DNA from: Pseudomonas sp. MYb185
Lineage (GTDB): Bacteria > Pseudomonadota > Gammaproteobacteria > Pseudomonadales > Pseudomonadaceae
DNA: 64,000 nucleotides
Reading direction: 5' to 3'
Assembly: GCF_002979975.1 (NCBI RefSeq)
Contig: NZ_PCQD01000001.1
Location: 248,001-312,000, forward strand
This document shows positions 20,075 to 31,898 of this stretch, in pieces. A program made the translations under genes and the position numbers. How positions within the stretch are numbered: position 1 is the first letter of the stretch; each line of letters begins with the position of its first letter. The notes under the pieces are model-generated. The model was not told the DNA's origin. It worked only from the letters and a program-made list of their open reading frames with translations, and searched no databases.

Positions 20075-20689
20075 ATGAGCAATACATTCGAAACCGACGA
20101 GCAGCGCGTCAGCTACGGCATTGGCCGTCAAATGGGCGACCAACTGCTGTCGAGCAACATCCCCGACCTGGCCGTCGACCTGGTTATGGCCGGCCTGCGT
20201 GATGCCTACACCCAGCAGCCCAGCCCGGTCGACGAGGCCGCTATGCAGGCCGCTTTCCAGACGCTGCAGTCGAAAATGCAGGCGCTGGCCGAGGAATCCG
20301 CCCGTGCCGCCGGCAAGGCCGGTATCGAGTTTCTCGAGCGCAACGCTGCGCGCGAAGGCGTGGTGACACTGCCGTCGGGCCTGCAGTATGAGGTTGTCAG
20401 CGAGGGCAGCGGCGCTACGCCGACCGCCAGCTCCACCGTGCGTACCCACTACGAAGGCACGCTGATCAGCGGTGAAGTATTCGACAGCTCCTACAAGCGT
20501 GGTCAGCCTGCCGAGTTCCCGGTAGGCGGCGTCATCGCCGGCTGGACCGAAGCACTGCAGCTGATGCAGGAAGGTGCCAAGTGGCGCCTGTACATCCCGT
20601 CCAACCTGGCCTACGGTGAACGCGCCGCCGGCAGCATTCCGCCGCACAGCACGCTGATCTTCGATATCGAGCTGATCAAGGTTCTGTAA
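20075..20689 (+). CDS. fklB: FKBP-type peptidyl-prolyl isomerase, FklB-like
   Basis: A 204-residue protein with the N-terminal FKBP dimerisation region (about residues 5-95, SYGIGRQMGDQLL) and a C-terminal FKBP domain. The FKBP segments VRTHYEGTLISGEVFDSS, GVIAGWTEALQLM and YGERAAGSIPPHSTLIFDIEL are complete. It has no signal peptide, so it is probably cytoplasmic like FklB rather than FkpA. GCGGAGAGCC before the ATG at 20075 supports this start. Confidence 0.9.
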   Translation: MSNTFETDEQRVSYGIGRQMGDQLLSSNIPDLAVDLVMAGLRDAYTQQPSPVDEAAMQAAFQTLQSKMQALAEESARAAGKAGIEFLERNAAREGVVTLPSGLQYEVVSEGSGATPTASSTVRTHYEGTLISGEVFDSSYKRGQPAEFPVGGVIAGWTEALQLMQEGAKWRLYIPSNLAYGERAAGSIPPHSTLIFDIELIKVL

Positions 20690-20713
20690 CCAAGAGCATA
20701 CCGCCTCCGGTGG

Positions 20714-20833
20714 TTGGCGTAGCGCAGGCGCGCTGCACCCCGGGGGCTTGCTGGGGTTGGTGAGCCCCTGCTCGCCGACGGTGTTGCACAGGCTGGCCGA
20801 TCGGTTGGCGTAGCGCCGGTGCGCTACACCCCG
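20714..20833. repeat. Two tandem copies of palindromic repeat family A
   Basis: A copy at 20717-20741 and another at 20803-20833 share TTGGCGTAGCGC, a short spacer and GCGCTACACCCCG. The second copy ends exactly at the ispB stop codon. Between them lies a GAGCCCCTGCTCGCC segment related to family E. They fill the gap between convergent fklB and ispB. Confidence 0.8.
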
Positions 20834-21802
20834 TCAGAACTGGCGGTCTACCGCAAAGCGGGCCAACTGCTCCAGGGCGTCACGATAGACTGACGGCGGC
20901 AGAGTCTGCAGCAGGCTGATGGCATTGTCGGCGTGCTGGCGGGCCAGTTGCGCGGTGTAATCCAGCGCACCACTGCTTGCCACGGCCTCGCGGATGGGGT
21001 TGATATCCTCGATACCGCCTTTCTGGATCGCCTTGCGCACCAGGGCGGCCTGTTCGGCAGTACCTTCGCGCATGGTGTAGATCAATGGCAGCGTGGGTTT
21101 GCCCTCGGCCAGATCATCTCCGACATTCTTGCCCATGGCCTCGGCGTCGCCGTTGTAGTCCAGCAGGTCATCCACCAACTGGAAGGCAATACCCAGGGCG
21201 TCGCCGTAGCGGCGCAGCGCCTCGACCTGTTGCGCAGGCGCATCGGCGAGCAGGGCGGCGGTGTGGGTGGAGGCTTCGAACAGCATGGCGGTCTTGCTGC
21301 GGATGACTTCCATATAGGTGGCTTCATCGGTGCTGGCGTCACGCACCTTGGATAACTGCAGCACCTCGCCCTCGGCGATCACGTTGGTGGCGCCGGCCAG
21401 TACCCGCATGATGCGCATGTCGTCGAGTTCGACCATCAGCTCGAACGAGCGCGAATAGAGGAAGTCACCAACCAGTACACTGGCTGCATTGCCCCACAGC
21501 GCGTTGGCGGTGGAGCGGCCGCGGCGCAGATCGGAGGTGTCGACCACGTCGTCGTGCAGCAGGGTGGAGGTATGCATGAACTCGATGATCGCCGCCAGGG
21601 TGTGCGGACGCTCATCGGTCAGGCCGCAGGCGCGGGCACCGAGCAGCACCACCAGGGGGCGCAGGCGCTTGCCGCCGGCGCTGATGATATAGCTGCCGAT
21701 CTTCTCGACCAGAGGCACGCGCGAGTGCAGTTGACGCATGATCAACTGGTTTACAGCTTCGAAGTCATCAGTGACCGCAGTGTAAAAAGGCAGGGTGGTC
21801 AT
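20834..21802 (-). CDS. ispB: Octaprenyl diphosphate synthase IspB
   Basis: IspB makes the long prenyl side chain of ubiquinone. The 322-residue protein has both aspartate-rich motifs: LHDDVVDTSDLRRG near residue 84, and FQLVDDLLDY near residue 208. It is divergent from rplU, the standard gammaproteobacterial arrangement. The chain length (C40 or C45) cannot be told from sequence. Confidence 0.95.
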   Translation of the reverse strand: MTTLPFYTAVTDDFEAVNQLIMRQLHSRVPLVEKIGSYIISAGGKRLRPLVVLLGARACGLTDERPHTLAAIIEFMHTSTLLHDDVVDTSDLRRGRSTANALWGNAASVLVGDFLYSRSFELMVELDDMRIMRVLAGATNVIAEGEVLQLSKVRDASTDEATYMEVIRSKTAMLFEASTHTAALLADAPAQQVEALRRYGDALGIAFQLVDDLLDYNGDAEAMGKNVGDDLAEGKPTLPLIYTMREGTAEQAALVRKAIQKGGIEDINPIREAVASSGALDYTAQLARQHADNAISLLQTLPPSVYRDALEQLARFAVDRQF

Positions 21803-21915
21803 CTACAGCACGCTTTCAGAAGGGTTGCGCGGCATGCTAGGCGGCAGCCAGCGTACTGTCAAGAAAGCAGCGGCATTCGGCTATTACCGTCTTCTTTGTG
21901 CGGCACTGTTCGGCA

Positions 21916-21944
21916 TTGCGTTGGCATCGATTTGTCGGTAGAAT
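21916..21944 (+). promoter_or_regulatory. Sigma-70 promoter for rplU-rpmA
   Basis: TTGCGT and TAGAAT are separated by 17 bases, in the gap between the divergent ispB and rplU. The promoter lies about 145 bases before the rplU start, leaving a long leader that contains no clear terminator. Confidence 0.6.
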
Positions 21945-22087
21945 CCCCGCCCCTGAAAACCCGATTTACAGCATCCCTGTTTTGACAATGGCAAGCTCGG
22001 GCCCGATAGGCGGGTTCACTTGCAGCCATGCCGGCCATTAACGACTATACCCAAGCGCCGGGTGAGCAGGATTACGGAGAAAGCAAC

Positions 22088-22399
22088 ATGTACGCAGTAA
22101 TTGTTACTGGTGGCAAGCAGTACAAGGTCGCCGAAGGCGAATACCTGAGAGTAGAGAAGCTGGAAGCCGAAACCGGCGCCAGCATTGAGTTCGATCGCGT
22201 ACTGCTGGTCGGTAACGGTGATGACGTCACCATCGGTGCTCCGGTTGTCGAAGGCGCCAAGGTGACTGCTGAAATCAGCGCCCATGGTCGTGGTGAGAAG
22301 GTTCGTATCATCAAGTTCCGTCGCCGCAAGCACCACATGAAGCGTCAGGGCCACCGTCAGTGGTACACCGAAATCAAGATTACCGGCATCTCTGCCTAA
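22088..22399 (+). CDS. rplU: 50S ribosomal protein L21
   Basis: The 103-residue product starts [14 protein letters not shown] and ends with [15 protein letters not shown] and a short tail, typical of bacterial L21, which binds 23S rRNA with L20. The frame is open 20 codons upstream, but the ATG at 22088 has a GGAGAAAG site and gives the standard length. It is the first gene of the rplU-rpmA operon. Confidence 0.98.
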   Translation: MYAVIVTGGKQYKVAEGEYLRVEKLEAETGASIEFDRVLLVGNGDDVTIGAPVVEGAKVTAEISAHGRGEKVRIIKFRRRKHHMKRQGHRQWYTEIKITGISA

Positions 22400-22419
22400 G
22401 TATTGAGGAGTAAAGACTC

Positions 22420-22677
22420 ATGGCACACAAAAAAGCAGGCGGTTCCACACGTAACGGTCGCGATTCAGAAGCCAAACGACTTGGTGTGAAGCTGTACGGT
22501 GGCCAGGCTGCCACTGCCGGCAACATCATCGTTCGCCAGCGCGGCACCCAGTTCCACGCCGGCAAGAACGTTGGTATGGGCAAGGATCACACTCTGTTCG
22601 CCAAGGCTGACGGCGTGATCAAGTTTGAAGTCAAGGGTGAGTTCAACCGTCGCTACGTCAGTGTCGTAGCCGGCTGA
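22420..22677 (+). CDS. rpmA: 50S ribosomal protein L27
   Basis: An 85-residue protein beginning [17 protein letters not shown], with no N-terminal extension. L27 reaches the peptidyl-transferase centre with its N terminus. It lies 20 bp after rplU with a GAGGAG site, and is followed by a clear terminator. Confidence 0.98.
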   Translation: MAHKKAGGSTRNGRDSEAKRLGVKLYGGQAATAGNIIVRQRGTQFHAGKNVGMGKDHTLFAKADGVIKFEVKGEFNRRYVSVVAG

Positions 22678-22693
22678 TAGTTTCCCGGTTTCA

Positions 22694-22722
22694 AAAAGCC
22701 CTGTCTTGCGACGGGGCTTTTT
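22694..22722 (+). terminator. Rho-independent terminator after rpmA
   Basis: An AAAGCCCTGTC/GACGGGGCTTT stem with a TTGC loop and a T-run separates the ribosomal protein operon from obgE. Confidence 0.85.
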
Positions 22723-22749
22723 TGTTTGTAGCGTAGGTCTCTCTATTAA

Positions 22750-23973
<1,224 letters not shown>

Positions 23974-23989
23974 GCGGAGCTGACATTGC

Positions 23990-25108
23990 ATGCGTGACAA
24001 GGTGACTGCCGCCCGGCGGTGGGTGATAAAGATTGGTAGCGCGCTGCTGACCAGTGACGGACGCGGCCTGGATCGCCAGGCCATGGCGGTCTGGGTGCGG
24101 CAGATGGTTGATCTGCGCAACAGCGGGGTGGATGTGGTACTGGTGTCCTCCGGCGCTGTGGCGGCGGGCATGACCCGTCTGGGCTGGAGCGAGCGACCGA
24201 AGAGCATTCACCAGCTGCAGGCCGCCGCTGCGGTAGGGCAGATGGATCTGGTACAGGCCTGGGAGAGCAGCTTCGAAGAGTTCGGGCTGACTACCGCACA
24301 GGTGCTGGTCACCCATGACGACCTGTCCGACCGCAAGCGTTACCTGAATGCGCGCAGCACCTTGCGGGGGCTGCTCGATCTCGGGGTGATTCCGGTCATC
24401 AACGAGAATGATACGGTGGTTACCGATGAGATCCGCTTCGGTGACAACGACACGCTCGGTGCGTTGGTAACCAATCTGGTCGAGGCTGAGCTGCTGGTGA
24501 TTCTCACTGACCGCGACGGCCTGTTTACTGCTGACCCGCGCAACAATCCGGATGCCGAGCTGATTTCCAATGCCATGGCCGATGATCCTCGGTTGGATGC
24601 CATGGCTGGTGGTGGTGCTGGTGCGCTGGGGCGCGGTGGCATGCAGACCAAGCTGCGGGCTGCACGGCTGGCGGCGCGTTCCGGCGCCAGTACCATCATT
24701 ATCGGTGGGCGTATCGAGCAGGTGATTGCGCGCCTCAAGACGGGTGAGAATCTGGGCACCTTGCTGCTGCCGGAAAAAGGCATGCTGGCGGCGCGCAAGC
24801 AATGGCTGGCCGGTCATCTGCAGACCCGTGGTCGGCTATTGCTCGATGATGGTGCAGTCAGGGCCTTGCAGAGTGGGCGTTCCAGTCTGCTGCCGGTTGG
24901 TGTCAAGGCGGTGGAGGGTAACTTCCGGCGTGGCGAAATGGTGGTCTGTGCCACGCTGGCCGGTCGCGAAATCGCACGGGGACTGGTCAACTATGGAGCC
25001 CATGAAGCGTCGCGGATCGTTGGTCAGCCCAGTGAGGCGATTGCCGGCATTCTCGGCTATGTCGACGAACCGGAGCTGGTGCATCGGGATAACCTGGTAC
25101 TGGTGTAG
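23990..25108 (+). CDS. proB: Glutamate 5-kinase ProB
   Basis: ProB phosphorylates glutamate in the first step of proline synthesis. The 372-residue protein has the N-terminal amino-acid kinase domain ([34 protein letters not shown]) and a C-terminal PUA domain (about residues 275-372). It lies 16 bp after obgE on the same strand. It would normally be feedback-inhibited by proline. Confidence 0.97.
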   Translation: MRDKVTAARRWVIKIGSALLTSDGRGLDRQAMAVWVRQMVDLRNSGVDVVLVSSGAVAAGMTRLGWSERPKSIHQLQAAAAVGQMDLVQAWESSFEEFGLTTAQVLVTHDDLSDRKRYLNARSTLRGLLDLGVIPVINENDTVVTDEIRFGDNDTLGALVTNLVEAELLVILTDRDGLFTADPRNNPDAELISNAMADDPRLDAMAGGGAGALGRGGMQTKLRAARLAARSGASTIIIGGRIEQVIARLKTGENLGTLLLPEKGMLAARKQWLAGHLQTRGRLLLDDGAVRALQSGRSSLLPVGVKAVEGNFRRGEMVVCATLAGREIARGLVNYGAHEASRIVGQPSEAIAGILGYVDEPELVHRDNLVLV

Positions 25109-25118
25109 CGTGAGTGGC

Positions 25119-25197
25119 GGGGTGTAGCGCGCCTGCGCTACGCCTTGGTGGAGGCGGGCGGCTCCCTGTCGTCGAGCAGGGGCTCGACAACCCCTGG
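25119..25197. repeat. Palindromic repeats, family A followed by family E
   Basis: A family A unit (25119-25144, core GTAGCGC...GCGCTAC) lies 10 bp after proB. A hairpin unit built on TCGTCGAGCAGGGGCTCGAC (25166-25197) follows it. The second resembles the repeat at 54441-54470. Confidence 0.75.
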
Positions 25198-25208
25198 ATG
25201 GCAGGGCA

Positions 25209-25241
25209 CAAAAAAACCGGCTCATTGAGCCGGTTTTTTTA
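25209..25241. terminator. Bidirectional terminator between proB and rpsT
   Basis: The symmetrical hairpin AACCGGCTCATTGAGCCGGTT has an A-run on its left and a T-run on its right. It can end both the proB transcript and the convergent rpsT transcript. Confidence 0.93.
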
Positions 25242-25258
25242 TCAACGCGGAACGCGAA

Positions 25259-25531
25259 TCAGGCGGCGGTAGCCATGGCCTTGATGTGTGCGTTCAGGCG
25301 GCTCTTGTGACGAGCAGCCTTGTTCTTGTTGATGATGCCCTTGTCAGCCATGCGGTCGATGACCGGAACGGCAGCAGTGTAGGCAGTTTGTGCTTTCTCG
25401 AGGTCTTTGGCGTCGATCGCCTTGACTACGTTCTTGATATAGGTACGAACCATGGAGCGCAGGCTTGCATTGTGATTGCGGCGCTTCTCGGCCTGCTTGG
25501 CGCGTTTCTTGGCTTGAGGTGAGTTGGCCAC
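25259..25531 (-). CDS. rpsT: 30S ribosomal protein S20 (GTG start)
   Basis: A 90-residue basic protein ([17 protein letters not shown]) that binds 16S rRNA early in assembly. No ATG exists at the conserved start; the codon there is GTG, with AGGAG about 9 bases upstream, and the frame stays open further upstream without S20 similarity. A weak start codon fits the family, because E. coli rpsT starts with UUG and is translationally autoregulated. It is divergent from murJ. Confidence 0.97.
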   Translation of the reverse strand: MANSPQAKKRAKQAEKRRNHNASLRSMVRTYIKNVVKAIDAKDLEKAQTAYTAAVPVIDRMADKGIINKNKAARHKSRLNAHIKAMATAA

Positions 25532-25706
25532 CGTCTTGCTCCTCAGAAAATCTAGTGAATTAGGGTATAAATAAGGTCGCGTACTGTGCCGCAGAGCAAG
25601 GCCGATGTCAAGGGCAAAGGTAGGCCAAAACATCTGCGGGCTAGTCGAAGTGTCCAAGTATATCCGGTTAGCGCTATCATCGCGCTTTTACTTTGCGGTG
25701 CGATAG

Positions 25707-27275
25707 ATGACCGATACAACTCCTCCGGGCGCGCCTGTCGAGAAAGCTCCCAGTCTGCTGCGTTCCGGCATGGTGGTCAGCATCATGACCATGCTGTCGC
25801 GGATACTGGGCATGGTGCGTGATGTGGTGGTGGCGGCGTACTTCGGTTCCAAGTCCGAAGCCGACGCCTTCTTTATCGCCTTCAAGATTCCCAACTTCCT
25901 GCGCCGGCTGTTCGCCGAGGGGGCCTTTGCCCAGGCCTTCGTGCCGGTGCTGTCGGAATACCGTGCCAAGTACACCCTTGCCGAGGTGCAGAATCTGGTC
26001 AACCGGGTCAGCGGTACGCTCGGCCTGACCCTGGCCGGCATCACCATGCTGGGCGTTGCCGGTGCGCCAGTGCTGATCACCCTGTTCGCGCCGGGCTTCC
26101 ATGGCCAGACCGAAAAGCTGGCGCTGGCCACGGATATGCTGCGCATCACCTTTCCCTATCTGTTCCTGATCTCGTTGACCGCCCTGTGCGGCGCGATCCT
26201 GAACAGCTATGGACGCTTTGCGGTGCCGGCCTTCACCCCGGTGCTGCTCAACCTGAGCATGATCGGCGCGACACTGTTCATGGCGCCGTACTTCGACCAG
26301 CCGATCATGGCACTGGCCTGGGGGGTGTTCATCGCCGGGGTGGTGCAGTTGCTGTTCCAGCTGCCATTCCTGGCACAGATCAGGCTGCTGCCGGTGCCGC
26401 GGCCGGATCGTCACCATGAAGGCGTCAAGCGCATCATGACGCTGATGATACCCGCGCTGTTCGGTGTATCGGTCAGTCAGATCAACCTGCTGCTGGATAC
26501 CGTGTTGGCGTCCTTCCTGCAGACCGGCAGCATTTCCTGGCTGTATTACGCCGACCGTCTGTCGGAATTGCCCCTCGGTGCCTTCGGCATTGCCATCGGC
26601 ACCGTGATCCTGCCGGCGCTGTCGCGCCAGCACGCCGGGGAAGACCCCAAGGCTTTTGCCGCCACCCTGGACTGGGCGGTGCGCATGGTGCTGCTGGTTG
26701 GCGTGCCGGCGGCGCTGGCACTGCTGCTGTTGGCCGAGCCGTTGATTGCCACGCTGTTCCATTACGGCGCGATGACCGAGCGCGATGTGGTGCAATCGGC
26801 CAATGCCCTGCGTGCCTATGCGGTGGGGGTGATGACCTTCATGCTGATCAAGGTGCTGGCGCCCGGTTACTTCGCCCGCCAGGATATGAAAACGCCAGTG
26901 CGGATTGCAGTCATCTGCATGGGCGCCAATATGGTGTTCAACCTGATCCTGGTCTGGCCGTTGGCCCACGTCGGCCTGGCACTGGCGACCTCCATGTCGG
27001 CCTTGCTGAATGCCGGCATGCTCTGGTGGGGGCTGCGCAAGATCGGCATCTACCAGGCCCAGCCCGGCTGGCCCCTGTTCATGCTGCGGTTGGTGCTGGC
27101 CTGTGCCGCGCTGTCCGCGGTGGTGCTGTGGCTGGTGGCGGATGTGGAGCAGTGGTTTGCCTGGGGTTGGCAGCAGAAGGTCTTGCAGATGACGGTGCTG
27201 GTGGTGGTGGGGATTGGGGTGTTCGTCGCCGCGCTGCTGGCCAGCGGCCTGCGGATGCGGCATTTGCGCAAGTAA
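25707..27275 (+). CDS. murJ: Lipid II flippase MurJ
   Basis: MurJ moves lipid II across the inner membrane for peptidoglycan synthesis. The 522-residue polytopic protein has the MurJ/MviN features MLSRILGMVRDVVVAAYFG near the N terminus, FFIAFKIPNFLRRLFAEGAFAQAF cut by the first loop, and SWLYYADRLSELPLGAFGIA mid-protein. About 14 hydrophobic segments are visible. It lies between divergent rpsT and ribF, the usual order in Pseudomonas. Confidence 0.97.
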   Translation: MTDTTPPGAPVEKAPSLLRSGMVVSIMTMLSRILGMVRDVVVAAYFGSKSEADAFFIAFKIPNFLRRLFAEGAFAQAFVPVLSEYRAKYTLAEVQNLVNRVSGTLGLTLAGITMLGVAGAPVLITLFAPGFHGQTEKLALATDMLRITFPYLFLISLTALCGAILNSYGRFAVPAFTPVLLNLSMIGATLFMAPYFDQPIMALAWGVFIAGVVQLLFQLPFLAQIRLLPVPRPDRHHEGVKRIMTLMIPALFGVSVSQINLLLDTVLASFLQTGSISWLYYADRLSELPLGAFGIAIGTVILPALSRQHAGEDPKAFAATLDWAVRMVLLVGVPAALALLLLAEPLIATLFHYGAMTERDVVQSANALRAYAVGVMTFMLIKVLAPGYFARQDMKTPVRIAVICMGANMVFNLILVWPLAHVGLALATSMSALLNAGMLWWGLRKIGIYQAQPGWPLFMLRLVLACAALSAVVLWLVADVEQWFAWGWQQKVLQMTVLVVVGIGVFVAALLASGLRMRHLRK

Positions 27276-27315
27276 AAGGAATGCTGTGGGCGGCGTTCCG
27301 AATGGAGCTGGATAT

Positions 27316-27390
27316 GGGAGTGCCGGGTTCCATCCCGGCACAGGGGCTTGCTTTGCAAGCCCTATGTCGAGCGGGAGCTCGACACTCCAT
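27316..27390. repeat. Palindromic repeat, family D copy 1
   Basis: The unit has ends GGAGTGCC and GACACTCC, with an internal GGGTTCCATCCCGGCA hairpin and a GCTTGCTTTGCAAGC hairpin. It also contains ATGTCGAGCGGGAGCTCGAC. It lies in the 220-bp murJ-ribF gap. Confidence 0.7.
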
Positions 27391-27495
27391 TGATGGACTG
27401 CCTTCATGGCAGGGGCACCGACCAACCCCGATGACGCCGCCCTTCGTAACCCTGTATACTTGCCGGCTTTGATCTCTTTACCAATAACGAGCGCT

Positions 27496-28434
27496 ATGGA
27501 ACTGGTCCGCGGCCTGCACAATCTGCGCCCCCATCACCGTGGGTGCGTGGCGACAATCGGTAATTTCGACGGCGTCCATGCCGGCCACCAGGCAATTCTC
27601 AAGCGCCTGAAGGCGCATGCCGAGCGTATCGGCCTGCCCGGTTGCGTGGTGATCTTCGAACCACAGCCGCGTGAGTACTTCGCGCCGAACAGCGCACCAC
27701 CGCGCCTGACGCGCCTGCGTGACAAGCTGGCATTGCTGGAGCAGCAGGGCGTCGACCGGGTGTTGTGCCTGGCGTTCAACCGTCGTCTGCGTGAACTCAG
27801 TGCCGATGAGTTCATCCAGCAGGTGTTGATCGATGGGCTGGGCGTGCAGCATCTGGAAGTGGGCGATGATTTCCGCTTTGGTTGCGACCGCGCTGGTGAC
27901 TTCGAGCTGTTGCGTGCCAGCGGCCAGCGCCACGGGTTTACCGTGGAGTCGGCCAATACCGTGGCGGAGAACGGCGAACGGGTCAGCAGTACCCGGGTGC
28001 GCCAGGTGCTGGCCGAGGGCGACTTCGCCCAGGCCGAGCGGCTGCTGGGCCGTCCGTTCAGCATCACCGGCCGCGTGCTGCACGGCCAGAAGCTGGGCCG
28101 GCAACTCGGTGCGCCGACGGCCAACGTCCAGCTCAAGCGTATCAGCGCGCCGCTGAACGGGGTGTACCGGGTCAGCGTCGAGCTGGACGGTGTGCGGCAG
28201 TTGGGTGTGGCCAATATCGGTACCCGCCCGACCGTGGACGGTGACGGCCGCGCGCACCTGGAAGTCCATCTGCTGGACTTCAGCGGTGACCTCTATGGCC
28301 GCCGTATTACCGTGGTATTTCATGAAAAATTGCGTGATGAACAGCGGTTTGACTCGCTGCAGGCCTTGCAGGATGCGATCAAGGCTGATTTCGCTACCGC
28401 ACGAGCCCAATGGGCCGCCGAATTGAACAAGTGA
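27496..28434 (+). CDS. ribF: Bifunctional riboflavin kinase / FAD synthetase RibF
   Basis: RibF converts riboflavin to FMN and then to FAD. The 312-residue protein has the N-terminal adenylyltransferase domain ([16 protein letters not shown], a HxGH-like motif) and the C-terminal kinase domain ([19 protein letters not shown] and NIGTRPTV). [10 protein letters not shown] at 27496 is the conserved start; the open frame extends 30 codons upstream into non-conserved sequence. It lies 10 bp before ileS. Confidence 0.97.
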   Translation: MELVRGLHNLRPHHRGCVATIGNFDGVHAGHQAILKRLKAHAERIGLPGCVVIFEPQPREYFAPNSAPPRLTRLRDKLALLEQQGVDRVLCLAFNRRLRELSADEFIQQVLIDGLGVQHLEVGDDFRFGCDRAGDFELLRASGQRHGFTVESANTVAENGERVSSTRVRQVLAEGDFAQAERLLGRPFSITGRVLHGQKLGRQLGAPTANVQLKRISAPLNGVYRVSVELDGVRQLGVANIGTRPTVDGDGRAHLEVHLLDFSGDLYGRRITVVFHEKLRDEQRFDSLQALQDAIKADFATARAQWAAELNK

Positions 28435-28444
28435 GCCAGGAAAG

Positions 28445-31276
28445 ATGACTGATTACAAAGCGACGCTGAACCTGCCCGCAACGGACTTCCCGATGAAGGC
28501 CGGCCTGCCGGCCCGCGAGCCGGAAACCCTGAAACATCTGGACAGTATCGGTCTCTACCAGAAGATTCGTGAAATCAGCAAGGGCCGCCCGCAGTTCGTG
28601 CTGCACGACGGCCCGCCCTATGCCAATGGCAGCATTCACATCGGCCACGCGGTGAACAAGATCATCAAGGACATGATCGTGCGCTCCAAGACCCTGTCCG
28701 GTTTTGACGCGCCCTATGTTCCTGGCTGGGACTGCCACGGCCTGCCGATCGAGCACAAGGTCGAGACCACCTTCGGCAAGAACCAGCCAGCGGACCAGAC
28801 CCGCGAGCGCTGCCGCGACTATGCCGCCGAGCAGATCGAAGGGCAGAAGGCCGACTTCATCCGCCTGGGCGTGCTCGGTGACTGGGACAACCCGTACAAG
28901 ACCATGGAATTCCCCAACGAGGCGGGCGAGATCCGTGCGCTGGCGAAGATGGTCGAAGGCGGCTTCGTGTTCAAGGGCCTGAAGCCGGTCAACTGGTGTT
29001 TCGATTGCGGTTCGGCCCTGGCCGAGGCGGAAGTCGAGTACCAGGACAAGAAGTCCGACGCCATCGATGTGGCCTTCGCCGTCGAGGACGCCGACAAGCT
29101 GGCCGCGGCCTTCGGCCTGGGCAGCCTGAGCAAGCCCGCCAGCATCGTCATCTGGACCACCACCCCCTGGACCATCCCAGCCAACCAGGCGCTGAACGTC
29201 CATCCCGAATATATCTACGCGCTGGTCGATACCGGCGACAAACTGCTGGTGCTGGCCGAAGAGCTGGTCGAGTCCTGCCTGCAGCGCTACGGCGTGCAAG
29301 GCGAGATCATCGCCCGTTGCGAAGGTGTCGCGCTGGACAATATCCGCTTCCGCCATCCGTTCTACGAGCGCTTCTCGCCGGTCTATCTGGCTGACTATGT
29401 CGAGACTGGCGCCGGCACCGGTATCGTCCACTCGGCCCCGGCCTATGGCGAGGACGACTTCCGTACCTGCAAGCACTACGGTATGGACAACGACGACATC
29501 CTCACCCCGGTGCAGAGCAATGGCGTGTATGTCAGCGACCTGCCGTTCTTCGGCGGCCAGTTCATCTGGAAGGCCAACGCCAATATCGTCGCCAAGCTCG
29601 ACGAGGTCGGCGCGCTGCTCAAGCACGAGCCGATCCAGCACAGCTACATGCACTGCTGGCGCCACAAGACCCCGCTGATCTACCGCGCCACCGCGCAGTG
29701 GTTCGTCGGCATGGACAAGGTTGCCCATGATGGCAGCTCCCTGCGCCGCCGTGCGCTGGACGCCATCGAGCAGACCGATTTCGTCCCGGCCTGGGGCCAG
29801 GCCCGTCTGCACGGCATGATCGCCGGTCGCCCGGACTGGTGTATCTCCCGCCAGCGCAACTGGGGCGTGCCTATCCCGTTCTTCCTGCACAAGGAAAGCG
29901 GCGAACTGCACCCGCGTACCGTCGAGCTGATGGAAGAGGTGGCCAAGCGCGTCGAGCAGGAAGGCATCGAAGCCTGGTTCAAGCTCGATCCCGCGGAACT
30001 GCTCGGTGAGGAAGCCGCGCAGTACGACAAGATCAGCGACACTCTGGACGTATGGTTCGACTCCGGCACCACCCACTGGCACGTGATGCGCGGCTCGCAC
30101 CCCATGGGCCACGACCAGGGGCCACGCGCCGACCTGTACCTGGAAGGTTCCGACCAGCACCGTGGCTGGTTCCACTCGTCGCTACTGACCGGCTGCGCCA
30201 TCGATGGTCATGCGCCGTATCGTGGCCTGCTGACCCACGGCTTCGTGGTCGACGAGAATGGCCGCAAGATGTCCAAGTCGCTGGGCAACGTGGTCGCGCC
30301 GCAGGAAGTCAATGACAGCCTGGGCGCCGATATCCTGCGTCTGTGGGTATCCTCGACGGACTATTCCGGCGAGATGGCAGTGTCCAAGCAGATCCTGCAG
30401 CGCAGTGCCGATGCCTACCGCCGCATCCGCAATACCGCGCGCTTCCTGCTGTCCAACCTCAACGGCTTCGACCCGAAACAGCATGCCCTGGCCCCCGAGC
30501 AGATGCTCGACCTGGACCGCTGGGCAGTGGATCGCGCCCTGCTGCTGCAGCAGGAAATCAGCGAGGCCTACGACAGCTACAAGTTCTGGAACGTCTACCA
30601 GAAGGTGCACAACTTCTGCGTGCAGGAGCTGGGTGCCTTCTACCTGGACATCATCAAGGACCGCCAGTACACCACGGCTGCCGACAGCACCGCACGGCGT
30701 TCCTGCCAGACCGCCATGTACCATATCGCCGAAGCGCTGGTGCGCTGGATCGCGCCGGTGCTGGCCTTCACCGCCGAGGAAATCTGGCAATACCTGCCCG
30801 GCGAGCGCAACGAGTCGGTCATGCTCAACACCTGGTATGAGGGCCTGACAGCGCTGCCGGAAGACAGCGAGCTGGACCGCGCCTTCTGGGATCAGGTGCT
30901 GGCAGTCAAGATGGCGGTGAACAAGGAACTGGAAAACCTGCGCAACGCCAAGGTCCTTGGTGGCAACCTGCAAGCCGAGGTGGTGCTGTTTGCCGATGAC
31001 CAGCTAGGCACGACCCTGGGCAAACTGGGCGATGAGCTGCGCTTCGTGCTGATCACCTCCGCTGCCCGCGTCGCACCGCTGGCCGAGGCGGATGACAGCG
31101 CCGTCGCCACCGAGGTGCCCGGCCTCAAGCTGAGCATCGTCAAGTCGGCGCACGGCAAATGCAGCCGTTGCTGGCATTTCCTCGAGGACGTGGGTACCCA
31201 TCCCGCGCATCCCGAGATCTGCGGCCGCTGCATAGACAACATCGAAGGGGCGGGCGAGGTTCGCCGACATGCCTGA
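28445..31276 (+). CDS. ileS: Isoleucyl-tRNA synthetase
   Basis: A class I synthetase of 943 residues, the normal length. The HIGH motif is in [15 protein letters not shown] (residue 65) and the KMSKS motif is in [12 protein letters not shown] (about residue 607). The editing domain lies between them ([15 protein letters not shown]). The C-terminal zinc motif has CSRCWH and CGRC. It overlaps lspA by 8 bp, an overlap consistent with coupled translation. Confidence 0.98.
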   Translation: MTDYKATLNLPATDFPMKAGLPAREPETLKHLDSIGLYQKIREISKGRPQFVLHDGPPYANGSIHIGHAVNKIIKDMIVRSKTLSGFDAPYVPGWDCHGLPIEHKVETTFGKNQPADQTRERCRDYAAEQIEGQKADFIRLGVLGDWDNPYKTMEFPNEAGEIRALAKMVEGGFVFKGLKPVNWCFDCGSALAEAEVEYQDKKSDAIDVAFAVEDADKLAAAFGLGSLSKPASIVIWTTTPWTIPANQALNVHPEYIYALVDTGDKLLVLAEELVESCLQRYGVQGEIIARCEGVALDNIRFRHPFYERFSPVYLADYVETGAGTGIVHSAPAYGEDDFRTCKHYGMDNDDILTPVQSNGVYVSDLPFFGGQFIWKANANIVAKLDEVGALLKHEPIQHSYMHCWRHKTPLIYRATAQWFVGMDKVAHDGSSLRRRALDAIEQTDFVPAWGQARLHGMIAGRPDWCISRQRNWGVPIPFFLHKESGELHPRTVELMEEVAKRVEQEGIEAWFKLDPAELLGEEAAQYDKISDTLDVWFDSGTTHWHVMRGSHPMGHDQGPRADLYLEGSDQHRGWFHSSLLTGCAIDGHAPYRGLLTHGFVVDENGRKMSKSLGNVVAPQEVNDSLGADILRLWVSSTDYSGEMAVSKQILQRSADAYRRIRNTARFLLSNLNGFDPKQHALAPEQMLDLDRWAVDRALLLQQEISEAYDSYKFWNVYQKVHNFCVQELGAFYLDIIKDRQYTTAADSTARRSCQTAMYHIAEALVRWIAPVLAFTAEEIWQYLPGERNESVMLNTWYEGLTALPEDSELDRAFWDQVLAVKMAVNKELENLRNAKVLGGNLQAEVVLFADDQLGTTLGKLGDELRFVLITSAARVAPLAEADDSAVATEVPGLKLSIVKSAHGKCSRCWHFLEDVGTHPAHPEICGRCIDNIEGAGEVRRHA

Positions 31277-31775
31277 GCGACGCTGGAACGGCCTGGCATG
31301 GCTATGGCTCAGCGCGGTGGTTATCGCGCTGGACCTGCTGAGCAAGTGGGTTGCCGAGTCGAGCCTCGGCCTGTATCAGCAAGTGCCGGTGATCGATGGG
31401 CTGTTCAGCTTCACGCTGGCCTATAATACCGGGGCCGCCTTCAGCTTCCTGTCGGATGCCGGCGGCTGGCAGCGCTGGTTCTTCATTGCCATCGCGGTGG
31501 GCGTCAGCGTCATGCTGCTGGTCTGGCTGTCGCGCCTTGGCCGCGACAAATGGCTGGAAGCCGTCGCGCTGGCGCTGATCCTGGGTGGCGCGCTGGGCAA
31601 CCTGTACGATCGTATAGTGCATGGCCATGTGGTGGACTTCATCCTGGTGCACTGGCAACAGAGCTGGTTCTTTCCGGCTTTCAACATCGCCGACAGCGCT
31701 ATTACCGTGGGTGCTGCGCTGCTGATACTGGATATGTTCCGGCCGAAGAAGACCGCCACCAAGACAGCCGCATAG
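31269..31775 (+). CDS. lspA: Lipoprotein signal peptidase LspA
   Basis: LspA removes the signal peptide from diacylglyceryl prolipoproteins in the inner membrane. The 168-residue protein has four hydrophobic segments and the conserved blocks [24 protein letters not shown] and [11 protein letters not shown], which hold the two catalytic aspartates. It is part of the ribF-ileS-lspA-fkpB-ispH group. Confidence 0.97.
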   Translation: MPERRWNGLAWLWLSAVVIALDLLSKWVAESSLGLYQQVPVIDGLFSFTLAYNTGAAFSFLSDAGGWQRWFFIAIAVGVSVMLLVWLSRLGRDKWLEAVALALILGGALGNLYDRIVHGHVVDFILVHWQQSWFFPAFNIADSAITVGAALLILDMFRPKKTATKTAA

Positions 31776-31786
31776 CTGCCGGGCCG

Positions 31787-31873
31787 GCACTGGAAGGTCG
31801 GGTTCCATCCCGACCAGCGGTATACCGGGTAACACCCACGGGCAAGATGGAACTCAACCGGGCCGCCGACCTG
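31787..31873. repeat. Palindromic repeat, family D copy 2
   Basis: TGGAAGGTCGGGTTCCATC, CCGACCAGCGG and later AAGATGGAACTCAACC mark this unit, which resembles the copies at 33391 and 33766. It fills most of the 123-bp gap between lspA and fkpB, inside an otherwise tight gene group. Confidence 0.75.
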
Positions 31874-31898
31874 CTACTGATATATTCGAGAACCAGAC

